Positions 42,940 to 51,472 of a DNA stretch of 64,000 nucleotides are shown in pieces. How positions within the stretch are numbered: the first letter of the stretch is position 1; every line of letters starts with the position of its first letter. The notes beneath the pieces are model-generated. The model was not told the origin of the DNA and made no database searches. It worked only from the letters and a program-made list of their open reading frames with translations. A program made the translations under genes and the position numbers. The stretch is from positions 372,001-436,000 of the forward strand of contig JBFONV010000004.1 of NCBI GenBank assembly GCA_040779335.1. Reading direction: 5' to 3'. The stretch comes from JBFONV01 sp040779335. GTDB lineage: Bacteria > Pseudomonadota > Gammaproteobacteria > Enterobacterales > Alteromonadaceae.

Positions 42940-43773
42940 ATGGCGTCAGCTATTTTTCGTCTGCAACGACGGATCAAAAAGATTGATTCAAGTAACCTTT
43001 TTCAGTGGACAGTGATCGCGGTTATTTTATTATCGGCACTCCTTATTGGCGCCAAAACCCATAAGCTACCTGAGCAAGCACTGACCGCATTAGCCTTTTT
43101 AGATATTATGGTCACCATATTTTTTGTGGTTGAGCTCACTATCCGTTATTTAGCGCATCCCAAGAAAAAGTACTTTTTTAAAAGTGGTTGGAATATTTTT
43201 GATACCGTTATCGTCATTGGTAGCCTGATCCCCGATGGCGGTTCTGGCGTGCTGTTAGCTCGACTACTAAGGGTCTTTAGAGTTTTACGTTTGGTCTCTA
43301 TGGTTCCTGAGCTTAGGTTACTGATCAACGCCTTGATTAAAGCCATCCCACGCATGGGATATATCGCGCTATTGATGTTTGTTATTTTCTATATCTATGC
43401 TGCGGTTGGTAGCATCATTTTTCATGAGATAAATGAAGAGTTGTGGGGAGACGTCTCTATTTCTATGCTGACATTGTTTCGCGTGGCGACGTTCGAAGAC
43501 TGGACCGATGTTATGTATGAAACCATGACTGTTTTTCCGATGAGTTGGATATTTTATTTATCGTTCATTTTCTTAACGGCATTTATTTTTCTTAATATGA
43601 TGGTGGGCACCATATTAGAGGTGATGAGTGAAGAACATGAAAGCTTTCGTGCCGAGTCGCACGGTGAATCACAAGAAGGCGGGGAGCCTGCTAGTCGAGC
43701 ACAAATCGACAAATTAGAACGAGAGTTGGCTGAAATTAAACAGCTACTTATCAATAAAAACGGTGCTAACTAG
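42940..43773 (+). CDS. Voltage-gated cation channel, NavBac-type
   Basis: The 277-residue protein has six membrane helices. Helix S4 carries arginines at 108, 111, 114 and 117 (LLARLLRVFRVLRLV), the voltage sensor. The pore loop before S6 contains the selectivity filter TFEDWTD at residues 184-190. A C-terminal coiled coil (IDKLERELAEIKQLLINK) would hold the tetramer together. The filter is more acidic than in sodium channels such as NavAb (TLESWSM), so calcium permeation is possible. ATG 42940 follows GGAG by 10 bases. The stop overlaps the kinase gene on the other strand by 8 bases. Confidence 0.9.
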   Translation: MASAIFRLQRRIKKIDSSNLFQWTVIAVILLSALLIGAKTHKLPEQALTALAFLDIMVTIFFVVELTIRYLAHPKKKYFFKSGWNIFDTVIVIGSLIPDGGSGVLLARLLRVFRVLRLVSMVPELRLLINALIKAIPRMGYIALLMFVIFYIYAAVGSIIFHEINEELWGDVSISMLTLFRVATFEDWTDVMYETMTVFPMSWIFYLSFIFLTAFIFLNMMVGTILEVMSEEHESFRAESHGESQEGGEPASRAQIDKLERELAEIKQLLINKNGAN

Positions 43774-45913
43774 CCTCTGGGGGAAATTCTTTCGGGAGTG
43801 ATACGACAAATTTAACCCCTGAGGGGATGTTATCTTCAATGCGTATTTCTCCATGTAATTTTTGCGTGACAATGTTATAGACAATATTAAGTCCTAAACC
43901 CGAGCCCCCACTACCGCGTTGCGTAGTGAAAAAAGGATCAAATACTTTGCTTTTTATATCGTCTGATATACCAACGCCATTATCAGCGACAGTAACGGTA
44001 ATTTGCTCCTCTTCATGCTCTATAGATACTGATATTTCACCTTGAGTACAGTTCTCTAAGCCATGTTTTATACTATTGATGATCAGGTTCGTGATAACCT
44101 GATTAAGCAAGCCTGGATAGCATTCTATTTCTACCTCATCACCAGTCAGATTAATTGTTATCGGCAATATTTTGTAGGTAGGACGTAAGCTGACAATAAG
44201 CATGTCTAAGTGTTCTTTTAATTTAAAGGTTGAGCGCGTGTCCGATGTTTGATCTACCGCAATTTGTTTAAAGCTTTGGATCAAGGTTGAGGCTCTTTCT
44301 AAATTGGAAAGTATAATTTCAGAGGTTTCATCTGCTAAGTTCATGTACTCGATAAATCCGGACTTCGTTAATTCACCATTGTTAAATTTAACGCCAAATG
44401 TTTTTGTTTCTTTGTGCAAATGAGATGCTGCGGTGACGGAAACACCAATAGGAGTGTTAACTTCATGAGAAATACCGGCAACAAGGTTACCAAGCGAGGC
44501 CATTTTTTCAGATTCTATTAACTGCGACTGTGCTTGTTCAAGTTCAACTAAAGTACTGCTTAAAGCTTCATTTTGCTTATGTAGTTCTTGGGTTCTGAGG
44601 TCTACGGTGTTTTCCAAGTTTTTATTTTGCTCTTCAAGGAGTTCATTCATGGCAATATTTTGTAATGAGGTACTTAGCAGGTGACGAACAGAGAAACAAA
44701 ACTCAAGTTCGGATGCCTCTAATATTTGCTGGCTTTTTTTACTGATCAGGCAGACATAAATAGGTGAATTATCTAAAGTGCCAAATGGTATCAGTGCAAA
44801 AGACTTAAACAGCATATTGACATTTTCGTCATCAATATCCGCGCTTAATATATCTGCGCTGCCTGGTGTTTCCACTAAATAGTTTTTTACATCTTCATGC
44901 ACACTAATGTAATGAACCAAATTATCAACGGCTAAATTTTTATCGCTATAACTGGCGATCAGTTTTAAGTTTTTTTTATGATGGAAAATCAGACCTATTT
45001 GAAACGGAAGTTGTGCCGTCAACCCCATTAATATCCACTCAAAGGCGTTTTGAGCATCTCGCGCTTTGGTTAGGTAGTTGCCGATTTGACTAATTTTTGC
45101 CAAATCGCCAATAGTGTGATTAATGATGTTAGTCATGGTATTAAAATTACTGGCCAAAATACCAATTTCATCATTGGTTTTAATGTTTATTCTGTGTTCG
45201 AAGTTGCCATTGGCAACTATGTTTGCGGCTTCAGTTAGCAGGTTAAGCGGCACGGTTATCTTCTCGGCTACTTTGTCGGTGCGCCAATAGACGATATAGA
45301 TAGTGATTAAACCAACCGCAATAAGAACAATAAGCGTTTGCAGTAAGGATGAGGTCGCTTGTTGGTCGGCAAGTTCGATGGTTGCGATTAAACTTTCCGT
45401 TGATAAACCATAGCGTATAACCCCTAATAGTTCGTCGTCTATGGTTACAGGAGCAGAAAACTCTACGATCAACAAGTCTTCAAAGTACAAATTAGATGCA
45501 TTGGCCGTCGATTGTGCAAATGCCCACTCTTCATTTCTATCTATGATAGGTTTAAATCTTTCTATCTCTGCAGTGTCAAAAGCGTATACCCAGTTGTTTT
45601 TTTCAATATCAGTAAATATTCCATAAACAATATCACTGCTGCTTTGCACCGTATTTGAGATAATTTGTTTCACTGCACTAAAGGCATTGTCTTCAACTAA
45701 ACCAACTAAAGCTGTGCTGTTATTTTTAATTAATAGCATGCCTTTGTTGTTTAACGAAGAAGATAATCTGGACTGGGTTTCTGCGATAGTGGCATTAAAG
45801 TCTAAAGTGTTTTTAACAATGATTAAGGTAAAGACAAAGACTAAAGCGGCTAAATAGGTTACTCCTAGCTTTAAAACCAATTTCTGCCGTAGGCTATGAA
45901 ACTTATTTTTCAT
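43766..45913 (-). CDS. Membrane sensor histidine kinase (HAMP, GAF-like, HisKA, HATPase)
   Basis: The 715-residue protein has a membrane helix at 16-34, a periplasmic sensor region (about 35-188), a second helix at 190-210 and a HAMP linker to about 265. A GAF-like region (275-420), a coiled coil, and a kinase core follow, with the phosphoacceptor His483 in AGISHEVNTPIGV and the ATP lid ending SGLGLNIVYNIV. It should autophosphorylate in response to a periplasmic signal and pass phosphate to receivers encoded upstream in the same operon. It is third in the minus-strand kinase series, 75 bases after the REC-HK gene. Confidence 0.9.
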   Translation of the reverse strand: MKNKFHSLRQKLVLKLGVTYLAALVFVFTLIIVKNTLDFNATIAETQSRLSSSLNNKGMLLIKNNSTALVGLVEDNAFSAVKQIISNTVQSSSDIVYGIFTDIEKNNWVYAFDTAEIERFKPIIDRNEEWAFAQSTANASNLYFEDLLIVEFSAPVTIDDELLGVIRYGLSTESLIATIELADQQATSSLLQTLIVLIAVGLITIYIVYWRTDKVAEKITVPLNLLTEAANIVANGNFEHRINIKTNDEIGILASNFNTMTNIINHTIGDLAKISQIGNYLTKARDAQNAFEWILMGLTAQLPFQIGLIFHHKKNLKLIASYSDKNLAVDNLVHYISVHEDVKNYLVETPGSADILSADIDDENVNMLFKSFALIPFGTLDNSPIYVCLISKKSQQILEASELEFCFSVRHLLSTSLQNIAMNELLEEQNKNLENTVDLRTQELHKQNEALSSTLVELEQAQSQLIESEKMASLGNLVAGISHEVNTPIGVSVTAASHLHKETKTFGVKFNNGELTKSGFIEYMNLADETSEIILSNLERASTLIQSFKQIAVDQTSDTRSTFKLKEHLDMLIVSLRPTYKILPITINLTGDEVEIECYPGLLNQVITNLIINSIKHGLENCTQGEISVSIEHEEEQITVTVADNGVGISDDIKSKVFDPFFTTQRGSGGSGLGLNIVYNIVTQKLHGEIRIEDNIPSGVKFVVSLPKEFPPEAS

Positions 45914-45987
45914 ATAAACATCTCTAATTTACGTGTATTTTGTTTAATAACATTGAATCTTGGTTATTCACGCTATTTGGCTATTTA

Positions 45988-47220
45988 TTATTCGGGTTTT
46001 TCTTTAGGCAATATGATGCTAAATAAGGTACCTTTACCTTCGGTACTGGATACGTTAATGGTGCCTTTAAGATTGTTTTCGACTAACTTTTTCACGATAT
46101 AAAGACCTAAGCCACTGCCGCCTTTTCCTTGACGAGTAGTAAAGTATTTATCAAAGATATTATTTTGCATTGTTTCATTCATACCTATGCCATCATCCGA
46201 TACCTCTAAAGTGACTTGGTCTGAGGCTTCAGAGGCGATAATAATGATATTGCCTTGTTGTTGTTCGGTAAAAGCATAGGTTAATGCGTTATTGATCAAG
46301 TTGATAAGAACTTGCGATAGGGCTCCAGATTCTGCGTACAAAACAATAGGTTGTTCGCATTTTATCGTTAATGTATGCGGGCAACGTTTCAATTTTGGGA
46401 TCAAGATATGTTGAATATCTTCTAAATAGGCCCCCATTTCAAACTCGGTTTGACTCTGACTAAATTCACCGACGACAATTTCTTTAAAACTATTGACCAA
46501 ATGAATTGCGTGACGGAGATTGGATAGGACAATATCAAAACTTTCTCCCGATAATTCAATGAAGTTATCAAAAGATTTTTTTGAAAGTTGTTGTTTTTCC
46601 ATTTGCGTAATTAATGATTTTCTATGCTCTACTAATGTGCTCATTGCGGTGTTGATCACTCCTAAAGGAGTCGCTACTTCATGAGTTAATTCGCCGACTA
46701 GTTCACCAAGATGATTAAAATGGGCCGAGGTTTCAATTTTTTCATCTTTGATATGGGATACTTTCTCTAATTCTAAATTTTGTTCTCTTAATGCTGTTAT
46801 TAATTCATCACGCAATGAAATTAATGCTTGTAATTGCAGGTGTGTTGAGACCCGTGCAATAATTTCTTCGTGACGAATGGGCTTAGTAACATAATCAACA
46901 CCACCGGCACTAAAGGCTTCGACAACATCACTGATGTTGGCTTTACCGGTAACAAATATAATAGGAATATCTTTAACATCATGAAGTGACTTTAAACGAC
47001 GACAGGTTTCAAAACCGTCAATGCCAGGCATCATTACATCGAGTAAAATTAATTTAGGTAAAAAAACATTGGCTATTTTTATTGCTTGTTCGCCATTAGT
47101 TGCAAAGGCAATTTCGTAGCCTTCTGCTTCCAATATATTTGTTAACAGTTCAAGGTTTTCTTGTTTATCATCAACAATGAGTATTTTACTACCTCTGATG
47201 GTGACTAAATGATTATTCAT
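45988..47220 (-). CDS. Receiver-histidine kinase hybrid (REC-HisKA-HATPase)
   Basis: The 410-residue soluble protein begins with a receiver domain with Asp17, Asp18, phosphoacceptor Asp61 (LILLDVMMPGIDGF) and Lys113 (VTKPI). After a coiled coil comes a kinase core with His180 in GELTHEVATPLGVI and the ATP lid GKGGSGLGLYIVKKL. Receiver-first kinases act as relays whose kinase activity is set by phosphorylation of their own receiver. The H-box (HEVATPLGV) resembles that of the neighbouring membrane kinase (HEVNTPIGV), which suggests common origin. It overlaps the upstream kinase gene by 8 bases. Confidence 0.9.
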   Translation of the reverse strand: MNNHLVTIRGSKILIVDDKQENLELLTNILEAEGYEIAFATNGEQAIKIANVFLPKLILLDVMMPGIDGFETCRRLKSLHDVKDIPIIFVTGKANISDVVEAFSAGGVDYVTKPIRHEEIIARVSTHLQLQALISLRDELITALREQNLELEKVSHIKDEKIETSAHFNHLGELVGELTHEVATPLGVINTAMSTLVEHRKSLITQMEKQQLSKKSFDNFIELSGESFDIVLSNLRHAIHLVNSFKEIVVGEFSQSQTEFEMGAYLEDIQHILIPKLKRCPHTLTIKCEQPIVLYAESGALSQVLINLINNALTYAFTEQQQGNIIIIASEASDQVTLEVSDDGIGMNETMQNNIFDKYFTTRQGKGGSGLGLYIVKKLVENNLKGTINVSSTEGKGTLFSIILPKEKPE

Positions 47221-49615
47221 GTGTTATTTCCTCTAATACAGCAACCAATCCTTCCATATCAAAGTTATCAATGAATTGAATAAGGTATTCTGCATAAGGT
47301 TTTTGTTCAGGTGATTGTTCAATTATGTCTGTTAAAACTTGTTTTACATGAGAGGAACGATTAATTGCCGCTGACTCTTTAATATCATCTAAAACATCTT
47401 TGGGTAGGGTAAATGCCGAAATGTCGATGATTGTTTTTGCTTCACTGGCAACAGAGTCGTTCTCCTCGGTATTCTTAACGATGAATTTTTCAGGAAAATA
47501 AGTGAGTAAACTCTTAAAAATATCAGAAAAAGAAAAGGGTTTAGCGATAAACTTGTCGAAACCGATGCTAAGGTAATGTTCAATTTCGTGGTGTAAACTA
47601 AATGCTGAAATGGCGATACAAACCAGTTTGTCTTTATTGAGTTCTTCTCTGATAATTTTGATCGCTTCATCACCTTTCATAATTGGCATTAATAAATCCA
47701 TATAAACGACATCGTATTCATTGGCTTTGATTAAATTGACCGCCTCTAAACCATTTTCGGCGTAAGTTACATTGATGCCACATGAGTTTAATACTCCCCC
47801 TAAAACCTCTCGGTTTTCGGCGATGTCATCAACGCACAAGGCGTTAAACGGGGTTTTACTGACTGCTTCTATTTGTGCTATTTCTGGGGTCTCTTGTTCT
47901 GTGTTAACTTTACTTCCTTTAGCGAGTTCTAGGACAAAAGAAAATTTAACTCCTGCGCCCAGCTCTGATTCAAGTTTTAGTTCTCCGCCCATCATTTCAA
48001 TCTGACGGGTCGAGATAGTCAGTCCTAATCCTGTCCCCCCTTTTTCTGTACCCGCTATACCTTGTGAAAAGTTGGTGAACAGTGTTTTTTGTTCTTCTTT
48101 GGATATTCCGGGCCCAGTATCGGTAATTTCAAATTGATAACAATTTTCATTCACTGCACTTATTGTCAATGTAATTGTGCCTTGGTCGGTAAATTTCACT
48201 GAGTTGCCAAGCAAATTGATCAATATTTGACGAATTTTTCCTTGGTCGCCGTTAACGTAAATAGTGTCTTGGGTGTTATTAATAAAAGACCATTGCAGCT
48301 GTTTTTGTTCACAACGAAATTGAAACATTTGGCCAATATCAGCGAGCAGTGAGATCAGCTCAAAATCAACTAGATTTAATTGAGAAGCGCCCGCTTCAAT
48401 TTTTGAGATTTCAAGTACATCATTAATAATATCTAATAAGTGTTGTCCGGCTTTGCTAACCTTATTTAAGGTCGTTTTTTGTTGAGCAGAGATATCTGTA
48501 TCTCGAGCCAAAATTTGCGTAAACCCTAGTATTGCATTCATAGGGGTACGTATTTCGTGGCTCATATTTGACAAGAAATTACTTTTAGCAATGTTAGCTT
48601 GTTCAGCACGTTCACTGGCTTCTTTATAGTCTAAAGTGCGTTGCTTTACCTTCTCTTCTAAGTTGGTATTAATATTTTCCAGCGTTTCTTGCAGCACAAT
48701 ATTATTGCAAATAATATCGATATTTCGGCCTAAATTGAGTAATAACTGACTTTCTTTTTCTTCTATAGGGTTGCAGTACGTTAAGTGTAGATAGTTTATC
48801 TCTTTATTTTTAGAGGTGCAGATATAAAGCAACGCTTGGTTTTCATGAATAAAACTTTGTTTTACTTGAATGTGATGAATATCAGCTAGTTGCTGTTGAA
48901 TATTATCAGGAAATTCTTGTATAAGTTGAGTGTTGTCATGAGATATATCTTGCTCGGGCGAAAATGTTAGTGTGCTGATTGTTACTGGTTCAGGTTCGAA
49001 TTTCTGGGCTAGTGGCAGGGTTTTTCCTAGGTTTCTACATAGTTCACTGAGCAATTCTTTACAGCAGCTCTTTGCTAATAGCTGGTTAGTACATTGCAGT
49101 ATTTTGTCTAAAGCTTGTCGTAGTAACTCAGAATTTTCGAGTTCATGGTAGCTTCGTAACGCAGAAATTACTGATGTTTCCAATTTTGCACTGGTGAGCT
49201 CTGTTTTAGTTTTATAGTCATTGATATCATAATTGTTAATGACTTCAGACTCTGGAGCACTTCCTGGTTGCCCAGTTCTAAGAATGATACGTACTTGATG
49301 ATTATGTAACTCGTCGCGGACATAGCGCGCGACATCAAGGCCTGCGTGATCGGTTTCCATAACGACATCGAGAAAAATGATCGCTATATCTTGTTCTTCG
49401 GCCATCATTTCTTTGGCTTCAATGCCAGAATAACAGTGCTTAAAAACTAAGCCACGATCTTGAAACTTTATATGCTTTAGTGCAAGTAGGGTCACTTGAT
49501 GAATTGATGGTTCATCGTCAACCAGTAAAATCTTCCAGGGAGGTAACGCCACGCTATCAACGGATGAAACATCGTTATCATTATCGTTAAAGAAAAGTAG
49601 TTCGTCATCGCTCAA
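47213..49615 (-). CDS. Hybrid kinase REC-DUF3369-HisKA-HATPase-REC
   Basis: The 800-residue soluble protein has an N-terminal receiver with Asp83 (IIFLDVVMETDHAG) and a DUF3369-type region (about 160-310). The kinase core has His353 in SNMSHEIRTPMNAILGF and the lid GTGLGLTISTRQIE. A second receiver has Asp640 (VVYMDLLMPIMKGDE) and Lys in FIAKPFSF, and a helical tail follows. It has no membrane segment. The N-terminal module is closely similar to that of the HD-GYP protein encoded divergently, including RTGQPGxAPE and YDINDYK. It is first in the minus-strand kinase series. Confidence 0.9.
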   Translation of the reverse strand: MSDDELLFFNDNDNDVSSVDSVALPPWKILLVDDEPSIHQVTLLALKHIKFQDRGLVFKHCYSGIEAKEMMAEEQDIAIIFLDVVMETDHAGLDVARYVRDELHNHQVRIILRTGQPGSAPESEVINNYDINDYKTKTELTSAKLETSVISALRSYHELENSELLRQALDKILQCTNQLLAKSCCKELLSELCRNLGKTLPLAQKFEPEPVTISTLTFSPEQDISHDNTQLIQEFPDNIQQQLADIHHIQVKQSFIHENQALLYICTSKNKEINYLHLTYCNPIEEKESQLLLNLGRNIDIICNNIVLQETLENINTNLEEKVKQRTLDYKEASERAEQANIAKSNFLSNMSHEIRTPMNAILGFTQILARDTDISAQQKTTLNKVSKAGQHLLDIINDVLEISKIEAGASQLNLVDFELISLLADIGQMFQFRCEQKQLQWSFINNTQDTIYVNGDQGKIRQILINLLGNSVKFTDQGTITLTISAVNENCYQFEITDTGPGISKEEQKTLFTNFSQGIAGTEKGGTGLGLTISTRQIEMMGGELKLESELGAGVKFSFVLELAKGSKVNTEQETPEIAQIEAVSKTPFNALCVDDIAENREVLGGVLNSCGINVTYAENGLEAVNLIKANEYDVVYMDLLMPIMKGDEAIKIIREELNKDKLVCIAISAFSLHHEIEHYLSIGFDKFIAKPFSFSDIFKSLLTYFPEKFIVKNTEENDSVASEAKTIIDISAFTLPKDVLDDIKESAAINRSSHVKQVLTDIIEQSPEQKPYAEYLIQFIDNFDMEGLVAVLEEITHE

Positions 49616-49948
49616 GAGAATGTACCTGCTCCCATAGTATTGAATTAATTGTAGAAGGTTATCGGTAATATTCTAATATTTTGAGCAAACTAGCCGTGAA
49701 TTAGCTAAAAGTTTGTCAAATGAATGGTGCAAATTTGTCTATTTATTACATTGCAGGGCGTTCTCCTTAGTATTTACTGTTAAATTAGTGAGTTACCTAA
49801 TATTAAATTCAACTTTTATTTTTGAACTATGGTTTGATTTTATTTTCTTCTGCTACTATTAATAATATCTCTATCGTGTAGTTATATGAATCGTGAAATT
49901 TCTAGCGAGCTGTAACCTACAATATTTATTTTATCTATAGGAAATTGC
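49616..49948. promoter_or_regulatory. Divergent promoter region between kinase and HD-GYP operons
   Basis: This 333-base region separates two gene series transcribed away from each other. It is AT-rich and contains no gene that I can support. AGGAAA, 7 bases before the HD-GYP ATG, is its ribosome-binding site. I could not fix promoter hexamers or a clear operator. Confidence 0.5.
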
Positions 49949-51472
49949 ATGAGTGATGAGCTGACGTTTAAAGAAGAAGTCGACAGTGAAGTCGCACCAA
50001 AAGGATATTATAAAGTTTTAATTGTTGACGATGAACCTGATATTCATGCCGTCACTAAAATTGCATTATTTGGTTTTACCTTTGATGGTAATGGCTTACA
50101 GATACTTAATGCGTATTCAGCAAAAGAGGCTGAACAGGTATTATTAGAGCATCCTGATACGGCCATAATTTTACTTGATGTCGTCATGGAAACTGAAGAT
50201 GCAGGATTATTACTGGTTGATGTTATTCGCAACAGGCTAAACCTTAAAAATACTCGAATTGTTCTACGTACGGGTCAACCGGGTCAAGCACCTGAGCAAA
50301 AAGTCATTGTTCAATATGATATTAACGACTATAAATCTAAGTCAGAATTAACCTCGCAAAAGCTTTTTACTTTATTGCATACCTGTTTACGTTCGTATCG
50401 CGATATCGTGGCACTAGAAGACAGTAAAGCCGGTTTAAAGCAAGTGATTCAAGCTTCTAAAGGTATTTTTGACAAGCATGCCTTTGATACTTTTATCTCC
50501 GGCGCACTCCATCAATTGAAAGACCTTTTGCATTTAGACGATGCGTTTGTCATGACTCATGAATTAGGGGTGTATAAGTTTACTGATTTAGACTCATCAA
50601 ACTATGAAACCTACGATCAATTTGGCGTAAAAAAAGATGTTGAAGTTGCAAGTTTACCTGACAGTATTGTAACCATATTCAATCAAGCTATTGATGAACA
50701 AGCCCATATTTATACTGACAAACACATAGTCCTTTATTGTAGAACCCAGTTTTTTATCACTTTATTTTTAGTAACGCCCAATGGCGAAATGTCGGTGATA
50801 GATAAAGAGTTAATTAATTTGTTTGCTGAAAATATTAGCATCGGTCTGGAAAATGTTCATTTAGAGGAAAGTATTAGGAGTAATCAAAAGGAAATTATTT
50901 ATCGTTTAGGTGAAATTGTCGAAAATCGTTCGAAAGAAAGTGGCTTTCACGTAAAACGTGTCGCTTTATATTGTGAATTATTGGCGCAATTGGCTGGACT
51001 TTCTACCGAAGAAGTAAAAACATTAAAACTGGCATCGCCATTACATGATGTTGGTAAAATATCGATACCTGATGCGATATTGCATAAACCAGGCAAGCTG
51101 AATGAGGAAGAATGGGAAATAATGAAAACCCATGCGTCCATTGGTGCAGAGTTACTGGAAGATAGTAATTTGTTTTTACTTAAAACTGCGAGTATTGTCG
51201 CAGGTTCACATCATGAAAAATGGGATGGCACTGGTTACCCTAAGGGCTTGGCTGGGGAAGATATTCACATTTATGGTCGCATAACGGCATTGGCTGATGT
51301 ATTTGATGCGCTAGCAAATAAGCGTTGTTATAAACCCGCTTGGTCGATGGAAAAATTATTAGCACATATTGAAGAACAAAGTGGTAAACATTTTGATCCT
51401 ACATTAGTCGATTTACTGATGAACAATATTGAAAAATTTGAAGTCATTAAAACGGCCTATGAAGACCAATAA
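49949..51472 (+). CDS. Response regulator REC-DUF3369-HD-GYP, c-di-GMP phosphodiesterase
   Basis: The 507-residue protein has a receiver with phosphoacceptor Asp77 (IILLDVVMETEDAG), a DUF3369 region (about 150-320) and an HD-GYP domain. The catalytic motifs are intact: SPLHDVGKISIPD, MKTHASIGAELL, SHHEKWDGTGYPKGLAGEDI and ITALADVFDAL. It should hydrolyse c-di-GMP when its receiver is phosphorylated, most simply by the kinases encoded divergently. The TonB-receptor gene begins inside the last 14 bases, so the output enzyme and a surface receptor are made from one transcript. Confidence 0.93.
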   Translation: MSDELTFKEEVDSEVAPKGYYKVLIVDDEPDIHAVTKIALFGFTFDGNGLQILNAYSAKEAEQVLLEHPDTAIILLDVVMETEDAGLLLVDVIRNRLNLKNTRIVLRTGQPGQAPEQKVIVQYDINDYKSKSELTSQKLFTLLHTCLRSYRDIVALEDSKAGLKQVIQASKGIFDKHAFDTFISGALHQLKDLLHLDDAFVMTHELGVYKFTDLDSSNYETYDQFGVKKDVEVASLPDSIVTIFNQAIDEQAHIYTDKHIVLYCRTQFFITLFLVTPNGEMSVIDKELINLFAENISIGLENVHLEESIRSNQKEIIYRLGEIVENRSKESGFHVKRVALYCELLAQLAGLSTEEVKTLKLASPLHDVGKISIPDAILHKPGKLNEEEWEIMKTHASIGAELLEDSNLFLLKTASIVAGSHHEKWDGTGYPKGLAGEDIHIYGRITALADVFDALANKRCYKPAWSMEKLLAHIEEQSGKHFDPTLVDLLMNNIEKFEVIKTAYEDQ

